A DNA stretch of 64,000 bases, from the NCBI GenBank assembly GCA_016790075.1, contig JAEUPP010000039.1:124001-188000 (forward strand). Direction: 5' to 3'. The notes below the pieces were generated by a model. It did no database searches. It worked only from the letters and a program-made list of their open reading frames with translations, and had not been told where the DNA came from. The first letter of the stretch is position 1, and each line of letters begins with the position of its first letter. The position numbers and the translations under genes were made by a program. Below, in pieces: positions 43,631 to 53,707 of the stretch. Source of the DNA: Rhodanobacteraceae bacterium (GTDB lineage Bacteria > Pseudomonadota > Gammaproteobacteria > Xanthomonadales > Rhodanobacteraceae).

Positions 43631-43792
43631 CGTAATGACGCTGTCGGAACAACAAAAATAGCGTTTCCTGTTTCACTACCCGCCGCGCCGCCCGCTATCG
43701 CCGGTACGGTGCGGTGATCCAGGCGCCGACGGCAGCGGCTTGGACGCTGTCGAAGCCAGTCAACCGTCCGCCAAACTATCCGGAGCCGCTGC

Positions 43793-45022
<1,230 letters not shown>

Positions 45023-45304
45023 CACAGGGCTCGCCATCAAGCCGACAGCGACAACGCACCGGAAAAACGCGTTTCGTACAATAACGGCCTGCCCACCCAA
45101 CCCGCTTCATCAGCATGTCGCCCACTCCGCCCATTGACTGGGTTGGATTGAAGCGCCGACCTACGCCGCGATCTATCAGATCCATGCGCAGTAGCAAGCC
45201 TCCCTTCACACACCGTCCACACGCTGGCATACGATAAGCAGCAGGCGGCCTTACCGCATCGCGACACCATAACGGGGAATCCATTGCACATTGCATCAGC
45301 CGGC

Positions 45305-46033
45305 ATGGCTGCGGGTAGGCGCGGCTGCCCATTGCGTAACACAAGTACTACACGCCTGATTTTCACGGTGCTGCTGCTCGCTGCCAGCGCAGCGCCAGTG
45401 GCAGCGCAACCGTGCAACTTCAACGCAACCGTTCCGGCCAATTGGCAGCGTATCGACGCGAGCATGGCGTCCCTGCGGTTACCGCGCGAAGCCTATGTCA
45501 AAGGCAACGGATCGCACGATGCAGACAGCCTGCGTTATCTGGCTGACGGCCTCGATGTACTTGTCGACTATGGCATCGCCGGGCACCAGCCGGAAGCGGA
45601 AAGCGGCACGGTCAGCCGGCTGCTCGGCGGCGCACCGGCCCTTATCAGCAGCGAAACGCAAGCCGGCGGCGCAGGGCGCATCGCCGTCACCTGGGTCGAA
45701 CTCGGGCAGGCACGGCTAGAAGCCACTGTCACAATCCGCTATGGCGATGCCTCGCGCCAACTGGACGCCTGCCGCATCGCGTCCAGCCTGCAGCTGCACA
45801 GCAGCAGCACGGCACTGACCCTGGTGCGCACCGGACGCGCTGCCGGGCAGCCTTACGCCGTCGTGCGCGATGCCGAAGGTCGCCAGCGGCGCGTTGTCGA
45901 AGGCGACTACATCGCCCTGAACTGGGGCAAGGTCACGCGCATCGACCAGCACGGCCTGCAAATTACTGAGCGCATACCACTGCCCCAGGGGCACTGGGAA
46001 GAACGCAAGACGCTGTTACACAAGACGGATTAA
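45305..46033 (+). CDS. Exported protein with C-terminal PilP-like domain
   Basis: A 242-residue exported protein (signal segment LIFTVLLLAASAAPVAAQ) of unknown function. Residues about 165-240 read like the beta domain of the pilus protein PilP: LVRTGRAAGQPYAVVRDAEG, then VEGDYIALNWGKVTRI and the ending GHWEERKTLLHK. The preceding part contains cysteines and no match that I recognise. The ATG at 45305 is the first good one; a TTG at 45284 with GGGGA in front is an alternative. A degenerate ankyrin gene begins three bases after its stop. It may be an outer-membrane secretin partner, but no secretin gene is near. Confidence 0.6.
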   Translation: MAAGRRGCPLRNTSTTRLIFTVLLLAASAAPVAAQPCNFNATVPANWQRIDASMASLRLPREAYVKGNGSHDADSLRYLADGLDVLVDYGIAGHQPEAESGTVSRLLGGAPALISSETQAGGAGRIAVTWVELGQARLEATVTIRYGDASRQLDACRIASSLQLHSSSTALTLVRTGRAAGQPYAVVRDAEGRQRRVVEGDYIALNWGKVTRIDQHGLQITERIPLPQGHWEERKTLLHKTD

Positions 46034-46035
46034 CC

Positions 46036-46647
46036 GTGCCCGGGTATCAGGAGATTTGCCAGTGGCTGGACCTGGTCTACACGGGCAACGTGACCGGTAC
46101 GGCCTGTGCCGCCTGGCCTGTGCTTGCCCAGCAGATGCTTGCCGCCCAGCCGGATCTTCCCGCTGACGACGTCTACTTGGCTTGCACGGCCGGTGATCTG
46201 GCTACGATCCAGCGCGCGCTTGGCGCAGATGCCCGCTGACGGAGTCGCCTTGGCGGCCTATTGCAATTTCCGCCGCTGATCGCCGTCCCCCATTCGTCGC
46301 TGGCGCAACGGCCCAGCAACGCGCCGCGACGTCGCGACTGGGCACGTGAACTGCTCACAGCCAGCGCCGACCCGCAGGCATGCGATGCCGATGGCCTGAG
46401 TGCTTCGTGCTACGCCCGCCCAGGCCTGATCGAGGTCGCCGCGCTGCTTGGACACGCAGGTACCGCCGAAGTACTGGGCGACGACGAGGCACTCGTCGCC
46501 GCCTGCAGGCACGGGAACGAGCCGCTTGTCGAATGTGAACAAATGGAATTTTCCGAATCGGGCACGGCATTGCTGCTGCCAGGGTCCGGTCTACACCCCG
46601 ACAGCTGGCGGTCCTGTTCGAGCGACTCCCGTTGTGCCGGATACTGA
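46036..46647 (+). pseudogene. Ankyrin-repeat protein, interrupted by an in-frame stop
   Basis: One reading frame from a GTG at 46036 carries ankyrin-like sequence (VYLACTAGDLATIQRALGADA) to a TGA at 46237-46239, then continues in the same frame with GGLLQFPPLIAVPHSSLAQ and GLIEVAALLGHAGTAEVLG, which also look like ankyrin repeats. From about 46535 the frame loses similarity, indicating a frameshift or deletion before the TAC/TGA end at 46647. The first part alone would give a 67-residue protein. A nonsense mutation in a decaying gene is the simplest reading. Confidence 0.6.
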
Positions 46648-46798
46648 CCTAGGGCCGGACGCAAACCGTAGCCTTGCGTTCATGCGCGAACAGCCATAAA
46701 GCCGGGAATCACTGCACTCTCCCGCACGACCGGGCGCGGCAGTTGGCAGCACCGGTGCACGCCGCTTTCTTGAAACTTGGCTACGCAGGCTGCAACCT

Positions 46799-47185
46799 AT
46801 GCACTGGTTTCCATGCCTCGGGTTTCTCGTGCTGCGTTTCGCCGTACGCCCGCTGCTTGCGCTGCTGGTCTGCCTCAACGGGCTGCCGCAGGCTGTGGCC
46901 ATGACTGCACCAGCCGATGCAGCCGCCATGGCGCCGGAAGCAGCGCCTTGCCACGGCGACAGCAGTGCTGCCGATACCGCTACGCCAGATCACCCGGAGC
47001 ACGACGGACTGTCCACCTGTTGCAAGCCCGGCCATTGCACCTGCGCCTGTGCATTCTCACTGAGCCTGCCACTTGGCAACGCAAGCGGTCCGGCCGCCAG
47101 CCAGAGTGAGCAAGTGCCACTACCTCGTGCCATGGGACTGCCGTCGATCCGCATCAGCGTTCCGCTACGCCCTCCTATCGCCTGA
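46799..47185 (+). CDS. copL: CopL family metal-binding regulatory protein
   Basis: A 128-residue protein of the CopL family, which in Xanthomonas precedes copA and is needed for copper-induced expression. An N-terminal hydrophobic segment (FLVLRFAVRPLLALLVCLNGLP) is followed by an Ala/His/Asp-rich part and the cysteine-rich STCCKPGHCTCACAFSLSLPL, a clear metal-binding site. Sequence and location upstream of a copper oxidase gene fit well. The mechanism by which CopL acts is not established. Confidence 0.85.
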   Translation: MHWFPCLGFLVLRFAVRPLLALLVCLNGLPQAVAMTAPADAAAMAPEAAPCHGDSSAADTATPDHPEHDGLSTCCKPGHCTCACAFSLSLPLGNASGPAASQSEQVPLPRAMGLPSIRISVPLRPPIA

Positions 47186-47283
47186 GCGCCTACGCGCAAT
47201 CCCGCAGTCGTCTTTTCCGTCGCGCCTAGGGCGCGCCTGCTGCCGCCCGTGTGCGGCGCTCCATCGTCTATTCGAGTACAACC

Positions 47284-48810
47284 ATGATCATCCGATTGCG
47301 GCGGCCCTCACTGCTGGCCGCTGTGGCACTGCTGGCGGGCTGTGTCAGCGTATCGCGCCGCGAAGGCGCCGAACAGGTAGCGCAACTGGCCCGGCCGCGG
47401 CTAGCTGCGGCTTTCGCCTGGGACCAGGCCGGTGACACGGCAGCACTGCAGGCGCGCAGCGCCGAACTGCTGGCCGCACCGCTGACTCCGGACAGCGCAT
47501 TCCGCATCGCGCAGCTGCACAGTCCCGAGATCACCACCCGTTATGCGGAACTGGGCATTGCACAAGCCGACGTCGTTGCAGCCAGCCGCATCGGCAATCC
47601 GGGCCTGTCGGCGTCTGCGCTGGCCGACGGCGGCGGCAGCAAGATCAGCCTGAGCCTGGACCTGCCCCTTGCCGATCTACTGCTCCTGCCCGCACGCAAG
47701 CGGCTGGCCGAAAGTGAATACCAGCGCGCGCAACTGAGCATCGCCGCAGCGCTGGTGAACCTGGCCGCGGACACAGCCGATGCCTGGTATGCCGCTGCCG
47801 GTGCCGAGCAGATCGCCTCGATGCACGAAGCCATAGCCGGCGCTGCGGCGGCAGCGGCCGAACTCGCCACACGCTTTCACGCCGCCGGGAATATCAGCGC
47901 ACTGCAGCTCAACCACGAGCAGGCAGCCGCCACCCAGGCACGCATCCGCGCCCTGGCCGCGAGGGCCGAAGCCTCGCGTACACGGCTGGCACTGAATACA
48001 CACCTGGGCCTGAGCAGCGCACAGGCTGCCCAGTGGACACTTGCGCTGCCGCTTGCTGCGCCGCTGGACAGCGACGATGCACTCGGCGATCTGCAGACGC
48101 TGGCCCAAACACAGCGGCTGGATCCGCTGGCCGCGCAACAGGAGGTCGCCGGACTGCAGCAGGCACTGACACTGGCCCGGCGCTGGCGCCTGCTCGGCCA
48201 GATGGAAGTCGGCGCCGAGCGGGAACGCGAAGCGGACGGCAAGCGCCTTTCTGGCCCTGCGCTATCACTGGCACTGCCGCTGTTTGATCAGGGTCAGGCC
48301 GCGATCGCACGTGCGCAGGCTCGGCTGGAACAAGGCCAGGCGGCACTGACGCGGCTGCGGCTCGATATCGACAACGAGGTACGAGCCGGAGTGGAACGTG
48401 TCGCGGCCCAGCGCGAGATCGCCCAAACCTACCGCACCGCGCTGATCCCGCAGCGCGAGGCCATCGTGGCCGGCGAGGGTGAACGCTACAACTACATGCT
48501 GATCGGCGCGTTTGAACTGCTGCAGGCCAAGCAGCAGGAATTCGACGCCTACCAGGCCTATCTCGAAGCCGTGCGCGACTACTGGCAGGCGCGGGTTGCA
48601 CTCACCCGCGCTGTCGGCACCCTGCTGCCCAGTGATGCACAGCCACAGCAACCAGCGCTGGATATGGAGCGCGTGCTGCGCCCCGCAGCCTCCGGGCATG
48701 ACAGCCACAAGCACCACAGTCCCAAGACCGATGCCAGCCATGGCGGCCATGGCAATCACGAAGATGGCAATCACGACGCCCAGACGCTACAGCAGGAGGA
48801 TTCCCCATGA
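47284..48810 (+). CDS. TolC family outer-membrane lipoprotein with His-rich tail
   Basis: A 508-residue TolC/CusC-type efflux channel. The lipobox LLAGC (residues 15-19 from the ATG at 47284) marks a lipoprotein, and the rest shows the alternating helices of an outer membrane efflux protein, with RAQLSIAAALVNLAADTADAWY and the second repeat near 380-440. The C-terminal 45 residues are rich in histidine (SGHDSHKHHSPKTDASHGGHGNHEDGNHD), probably a copper-binding extension. It overlaps the multicopper oxidase gene by 4 bp. No matching RND pump genes are in the window. Confidence 0.85.
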   Translation: MIIRLRRPSLLAAVALLAGCVSVSRREGAEQVAQLARPRLAAAFAWDQAGDTAALQARSAELLAAPLTPDSAFRIAQLHSPEITTRYAELGIAQADVVAASRIGNPGLSASALADGGGSKISLSLDLPLADLLLLPARKRLAESEYQRAQLSIAAALVNLAADTADAWYAAAGAEQIASMHEAIAGAAAAAAELATRFHAAGNISALQLNHEQAAATQARIRALAARAEASRTRLALNTHLGLSSAQAAQWTLALPLAAPLDSDDALGDLQTLAQTQRLDPLAAQQEVAGLQQALTLARRWRLLGQMEVGAEREREADGKRLSGPALSLALPLFDQGQAAIARAQARLEQGQAALTRLRLDIDNEVRAGVERVAAQREIAQTYRTALIPQREAIVAGEGERYNYMLIGAFELLQAKQQEFDAYQAYLEAVRDYWQARVALTRAVGTLLPSDAQPQQPALDMERVLRPAASGHDSHKHHSPKTDASHGGHGNHEDGNHDAQTLQQEDSP

Positions 48811-50201
48811 CCACGCGACGTGAACTGCTGCAATGGATGGGCGCCAGCAGCGCCGGACTGCTGGCTGCGTCAACCGCCGCAGGCGCCCCGACAAGCCCCG
48901 CAGCAACCGGCGCGGCACCGGCCGCAACCCAGCCACGCCCGGCCCAGGGCTATCAGCCGGTGCAGACCTTGAACGGATGGACCCTGCCCTATCAGCTGCG
49001 CGACGGCGTCAAGGAGTTCCATCTGGTCGCCGAAGAAATCGAGCACGAATTTACTCCCGGCTGCCGCGCACGCTGCTGGGGCTACAACGGCACAACACCC
49101 GGCCCCACCATCGAGGCCGTGGAAGGCGACCGTGTGCGCCTGTACGTGACCAACCGCCTCCCCGAATCGACCACCGTGCACTGGCATGGCATTGATCTGC
49201 CCAACGGCATGGACGGCATAGCCGGGCTGAACCAGCCGCGCATACAGCCGGGCGAGACTTATGTATACGAATACACACTAAAGCAGCACGGCACGCATAT
49301 GTACCACCCGCATGCGGATGAGCTGACCCAGCTCGCATTCGGCATGATGGGGTTATTCATCATCCATCCGCGGGACGGCGAAGAAGTTCCCGTCGATCGC
49401 GACTACGCCTTCCTGCTGCACAACTACGCCCTGCACCCGGGCACCTACCGGCCTGATCCCGCGATCATGCAGGACTTCGACCTGTGGACTTTCAATTCCA
49501 AGGTCTTTCCCGCCATCGATCCGCTGGTCATGCGCACCGGCGAACGCCTGCGTATACGTATAGGTAATTTATCCATGTGGAATCATCCCATCCACATGCA
49601 CAGCAATCCGTTCTGGGTCACGGGCTCGGATGCCGGGCGCTGGCCCCGCGCCCAGTGGCGGCGCGAAGTCACCGAGATCATCGGCGTAGGCCAGATGCGC
49701 GACCTCGAATTCGTCGCGACCGAACCCGGCGACTGGGCGCTGCACTGCCATATGGCCCACCACACCATGGGGCCCATGGGCCACGAGATTCCCAACCCCG
49801 TCGGCGTGGACCAGAGCGGCGTCGAGGAGACAATCCGCACTCTGCTGCCGGGTTTCATGGCCATGGGCAAGGGCGGCATGTCCGAACATGCCGACCATGT
49901 GGCCATGGGCATGCGCGGACCGGAGAACACCTTGCCCATGATGACCGGCCAAGGCCAGTTCGGTCCCATCGAGATGGGCGGCATGTTCACCGTGGTCAAG
50001 GTGCGTGACGATCAGGCGGCCGGCGACTACCGCGACCCGGGCTGGTACCGCTATCCCGAGGGCAGCGTTGCACGCCGCGTCAGCCGCGACCCGCAGTTTG
50101 GCCGGCCGCACCGGCGCACGCCTTATGGCGCGGCAAGCCCCGCGAAACCCAAGGCAGCCGAAGCGGTGGATCATTCCCGGCACACGGAACACAAGGATTA
50201 G
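48807..50201 (+). CDS. Multicopper oxidase, CopA-like
   Basis: A 464-residue Tat-exported oxidase (TTRRELLQWMGASSAGLL). It has the copper ligands HWHG (His125, His127), HMYHPHA (164-169), HPIHMH (260-265) and HCHMAHH (313-319). It probably oxidises Cu(I) in the periplasm. A methionine-rich segment (GFMAMGKGGMSEHADHVAMGM) after the last domain may bind Cu(I). It is shorter than the usual CopA of about 600 residues. With copL and the TolC-type gene it forms a copper-tolerance operon. Confidence 0.88.
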   Translation: MTTRRELLQWMGASSAGLLAASTAAGAPTSPAATGAAPAATQPRPAQGYQPVQTLNGWTLPYQLRDGVKEFHLVAEEIEHEFTPGCRARCWGYNGTTPGPTIEAVEGDRVRLYVTNRLPESTTVHWHGIDLPNGMDGIAGLNQPRIQPGETYVYEYTLKQHGTHMYHPHADELTQLAFGMMGLFIIHPRDGEEVPVDRDYAFLLHNYALHPGTYRPDPAIMQDFDLWTFNSKVFPAIDPLVMRTGERLRIRIGNLSMWNHPIHMHSNPFWVTGSDAGRWPRAQWRREVTEIIGVGQMRDLEFVATEPGDWALHCHMAHHTMGPMGHEIPNPVGVDQSGVEETIRTLLPGFMAMGKGGMSEHADHVAMGMRGPENTLPMMTGQGQFGPIEMGGMFTVVKVRDDQAAGDYRDPGWYRYPEGSVARRVSRDPQFGRPHRRTPYGAASPAKPKAAEAVDHSRHTEHKD

Positions 50202-50242
50202 GTGCAGGGGCGATGCGCGTTGGTGAGTTCATTCCGCTCTCG

Positions 50243-50264
50243 ACGCAAAGTTTGTGTTTTGCGT
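50243..50264. other. Hairpin between the copper operon and glmS
   Basis: Perfect 7-bp arms ACGCAAA/TTTGCGT (50243-50249 with 50258-50264), loop of 8 bases. It lies 42 bases after the oxidase stop; without a T-tract it is only a possible terminator. Confidence 0.35.
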
Positions 50265-50442
50265 GGATGCCAGACTGGCGGCCGCAGCGCCAACTGAAGC
50301 ATAGTTCGCGATTCACCGCCGCCCGTACTGCTGACATCGCCCGCGTTTTGCCCCGAACGCGCCCGCTGCCGGCCCGGGTTTGCGCCGATTGCCGCCCGCC
50401 GGCGCCGCTGCAATGCATCGGGTTCATCTCCGGGAGTTCGCT

Positions 50443-52278
50443 ATGTGTGGAATCGTAGGTGCCGTCGCCGACCGGGAAGTCGGTCCCATCCTGATCGCCG
50501 GCCTGCAGGCGCTGGAATACCGCGGTTACGACTCGGCCGGACTGGCCGTGCTCCAGGGGGACCAGCTGGCACGCCGCCGCACCAAGGGCAAGGTGCGCGA
50601 GCTGGAAGAACTGCTCCGTGCCGATCCGGCGCCGGCACATATCGGTATCGCGCATACACGCTGGGCGACGCACGGCGTGCCGAGTACGCATAACGCGCAT
50701 CCGCATGTGTCCTCACAGCAGATCTCGGTGGTACACAACGGCATCATCGAGAATCACGAGGAACTGCGCCGGGAACTGCAGGAAAAGGGCTATGCCTTCA
50801 GTTCCGAGACCGATACGGAAGTCATCGCCCACCTTGTCGATGCGCTGCAGCGGGAAGGACTGGATCTGGTCGCTGCTGTCGTCTCCGCCACCCAGCGGCT
50901 GCACGGCGCCTACGCCATTGCCGTGTTGTCGGCCCGCGAACCCGACCGGGTCGTCGGCGCCCGCCGCGGCAGCCCACTCGTGGTCGGCGTCGGCCTGGGC
51001 GAGCACTTCATTGGCTCGGACGTGCAGGCCCTGTTGCGCGTGACCAACCGGTTCATTTACCTGGACGAGGGCGATATCGTCGAGATCCGCCGCGAAAGCT
51101 ACCGCATCTTTGACAGCAATGGCGGCAAGGTAACGCGCGAAGTGCGCGAGACCGACCTGACCGCCGATGCGGTAGAGCGTGGTGAATACCGGCACTACAT
51201 GCTCAAGGAAATCCACGAACAGCCCGAGGCGGTCGCGCGTACGCTGGAAGGACGCATCAACGGTTCGCGCATACTGCCCAATGTGTTCGGCGTCGACGCG
51301 GAAAAACTGCTCGCCCGCGTCACGCAGGTGCATATCGTCGCCTGCGGCACCAGCTATCACGCCGGCATGGTTGCGCGTTACTGGATAGAGGCATTGGCTG
51401 GCCTGCCCTGCTCGGTCGAAGTCGCCAGCGAATACCGCTACCGGGAAACCGTCGTTCCGGGCAATACCTTGTTCGTCGCCGTGTCGCAGTCAGGCGAGAC
51501 CGCCGACACCCTGGCTGCGCTACGCAGCGGCAAGAGCAGCGGCCGCTATCTCGCCGCGCTGGCGGTCTGCAACGTGCCGGAATCCTCGCTGGTGCGCGAA
51601 TCGGATCTGGTGCTGATGACCCGCGCCGGCCCGGAAATCGGTGTCGCCTCGACCAAGGCGTTCACCACCCAGCTCGCCGCACTGGGCCTGCTTTGCCTGG
51701 AACTCGCACGCCTCAACGGCATCGCCGAATCCCGCTACGAACGGCTGGTTGCCGAACTCGCCGCACTGCCGCGTCTGGTCGCCGAAGCACTGCAGCTGGA
51801 AGGGCAGATCGCAAACCTGGCCCAACGTTTCGTGGACAAGCAGCACGCCCTGTTCCTGGGCCGCGGAGCGAGTTATCCGATTGCGATCGAAGCGGCGCTC
51901 AAGCTCAAGGAAATTTCCTACATTCATGCCGAAGCCTATCCCGCCGGTGAACTCAAACATGGTCCACTCGCGCTGGTCGACGAGCACATGCCAGTCATCG
52001 CTGTGGCGCCGAACAATCAGCTGCTGGAAAAACTCAAGTCCAATCTCGAAGAAGTGCGCGCCCGCGGCGGCGAGCTGTTCGTGATTGCCGATGCGGCCGT
52101 TGATGTGAAGCTCGACGCAAACCGCGGCGCCTTGCTGCGGCTGGCCGTCGGCGAAAGCCTGGTTGCGCCGGCCGTGTTCAATATCCCGCTGCAATTGCTG
52201 GCCTACCACGTCGCCGTGCTCAAGGGCACCGATGTGGATCAGCCGCGCAATCTCGCGAAATCGGTAACCGTGGAATAA
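50443..52278 (+). CDS. glmS: Glucosamine-6-phosphate synthase (isomerizing)
   Basis: A 611-residue amidotransferase that makes glucosamine-6-phosphate from fructose-6-phosphate and glutamine for peptidoglycan and LPS. The N-terminal nucleophile is Cys2 in MCGIVG, exposed after removal of Met; GQ-type glutaminase segments such as THGVPSTHNAHPH follow, then two SIS isomerase domains (CGTSYHAGMVARYW and SQSGETADT; GRGASYPIA and EALKLKEISYIHAEAYPAGELKHGP) and the C-terminus ending NLAKSVTVE. CGGGAG precedes the ATG. No glmU is beside it. Confidence 0.97.
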   Translation: MCGIVGAVADREVGPILIAGLQALEYRGYDSAGLAVLQGDQLARRRTKGKVRELEELLRADPAPAHIGIAHTRWATHGVPSTHNAHPHVSSQQISVVHNGIIENHEELRRELQEKGYAFSSETDTEVIAHLVDALQREGLDLVAAVVSATQRLHGAYAIAVLSAREPDRVVGARRGSPLVVGVGLGEHFIGSDVQALLRVTNRFIYLDEGDIVEIRRESYRIFDSNGGKVTREVRETDLTADAVERGEYRHYMLKEIHEQPEAVARTLEGRINGSRILPNVFGVDAEKLLARVTQVHIVACGTSYHAGMVARYWIEALAGLPCSVEVASEYRYRETVVPGNTLFVAVSQSGETADTLAALRSGKSSGRYLAALAVCNVPESSLVRESDLVLMTRAGPEIGVASTKAFTTQLAALGLLCLELARLNGIAESRYERLVAELAALPRLVAEALQLEGQIANLAQRFVDKQHALFLGRGASYPIAIEAALKLKEISYIHAEAYPAGELKHGPLALVDEHMPVIAVAPNNQLLEKLKSNLEEVRARGGELFVIADAAVDVKLDANRGALLRLAVGESLVAPAVFNIPLQLLAYHVAVLKGTDVDQPRNLAKSVTVE

Positions 52279-52436
52279 CACTGCGCGACAAGCCGTCGCC
52301 GCGTACCGCAGGAACGCCGCGGCGGCAGCCGAAGTACGTCGAGTCTGCTGGGCATCGGCAGCGGGCTAGCGTGTTGACGTAAAGCAGAGCCGGGGCAAGG
52401 TTGTCGAACAATCGATACCGTCGTTGCAGGCGCAGA

Positions 52437-53333
52437 TCAATTCTGGCCATCGCCGGGATCTCTCGGCGTGAGAGCCGCAAAATCCTCGCTTGTGCAGCGT
52501 GTGCGCTGCAGGCGTTCACGGGCGATATTCCGCAATATCCGCCGCTGCGGCGGAGAAAACGGCGAATGCCGACCGCAGTGGCGCAGCAGCAGCGAATCGT
52601 CCTGCGACTCGCCCAGCGCGCTCGCCTTGTGCTCCAGGTCGTTGATAGGCGGCCGCAAGTCGGGCTGCAGTTCGGCGAGTATCGAATCCTGCTGGCGCAG
52701 TCGACGCAGACGGCGCCGGAAAACGTGCCAGGCGTGGTCGTCATCACGGTGTCGGCTTAGCCGCCGTCGGGCTTTGTCGGCCCGCCGCATACTTCGCAAT
52801 ACGGCTTTTTCTACATCGGCAAAGCCGACTGCCTGCCATTCCAGGCGCAGCAGACGCCGTTGCGCAGCCTGCAGCCGTTGCAGGCGGGAGCGGAGCTGCC
52901 GATCACGTTGCAGCGCGCCTTCGAGCACCTGCTCACGGCGTTTTCGCGCAGCGGCTTCGGCCTGCAGCAGGACCGCGCGCACCTCGGGCGACTCCGAATT
53001 TTCCAGCCGCCGCAACACTTCGATCAGGGCCTGCGCGTCCCGCAGGCGCGACAGTCCGCGACAAAGCCGCCCCAGCTCGTCGTACAGACTGCGGGCACGC
53101 GGATCAACTGCACTTACCCCAAGCGCGAGCGCAGCCCGGGTGCGGCGAATGCACTTGCGGGCTTCATGAACGCCGATATGCCTGGCCTCGCCTTCACGCG
53201 CCAGCTGCTCCTGCGCGAACTGCAACTGCCCGGATGCGAACGCCATCAGACGCTGGCCCAGCGGCAGCGTTTCAGCCTTCGTTGCCTGGGGTCCGGCAGG
53301 AGGAGCAGCGCCAGTAGTGGAAAGCATGCGCAT
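52437..53333 (-). CDS. CHAD domain protein
   Basis: A 298-residue, mostly alpha-helical protein with conserved histidines, arginines and lysines of the CHAD fold (HIGVHEARKCIRRTRAALAL, LGRLCRGLSRLRDAQALIEVL, HAWHVFRRRLRRLR). CHAD domains bind inorganic polyphosphate and are often beside polyphosphate genes or CYTH domains; neither occurs here. The initiation codon may be ATG at 53333 or 53327. It is highly basic, in line with polyanion binding. Confidence 0.85.
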   Translation of the reverse strand: MRMLSTTGAAPPAGPQATKAETLPLGQRLMAFASGQLQFAQEQLAREGEARHIGVHEARKCIRRTRAALALGVSAVDPRARSLYDELGRLCRGLSRLRDAQALIEVLRRLENSESPEVRAVLLQAEAAARKRREQVLEGALQRDRQLRSRLQRLQAAQRRLLRLEWQAVGFADVEKAVLRSMRRADKARRRLSRHRDDDHAWHVFRRRLRRLRQQDSILAELQPDLRPPINDLEHKASALGESQDDSLLLRHCGRHSPFSPPQRRILRNIARERLQRTRCTSEDFAALTPRDPGDGQN

Positions 53334-53707
53334 GACTCGGTAACAGGTCAGCTCAGCCTACGCCGTGTGAACCAGGCGCGGATTGACTGAAATCAAGCGA
53401 CTCCCTGCGAATGCCATTGGCCGTAAGACAAGCCATTGCATGGCTGCCTGGCAACGCCTCGCCAAACCCCGCAGGACCCGTGCACGGCAGGCCGGGCCAT
53501 CTACCCGACGCGGGCTAACGCAGAAATCAACGCAAGCAGCCCCTACACACCGGAATTGCTGCGCCGGAATTTCCGCACCCGCCGGCCAGCCCTGCTTCTA
53601 ACCGAACGGCTTTGGTCCAATCGCTGTTCGCGGCGATCGGTGTATTGCCATACCAGGCTGAAGCCCGCTTTACTCTACCAGTCGAGCACATGCACCGAGG
53701 GTATGAA
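53334..53707 (+). other. Divergent intergenic region, no gene seen
   Basis: About 370 bases between the CHAD gene (leftward) and the membrane protein gene (rightward). I see no convincing coding sequence or RNA. A possible promoter for the rightward gene is TTGCCA (53645-53650), 18-bp spacer and TTTACT (53669-53674). Confidence 0.4.

Noticed and set aside
46237-46239. TGA in the ankyrin frame as a selenocysteine codon
   Set aside because: No stem-loop of the SECIS type is apparent just after it, no seleno-protein family fits, and the frame decays further downstream.
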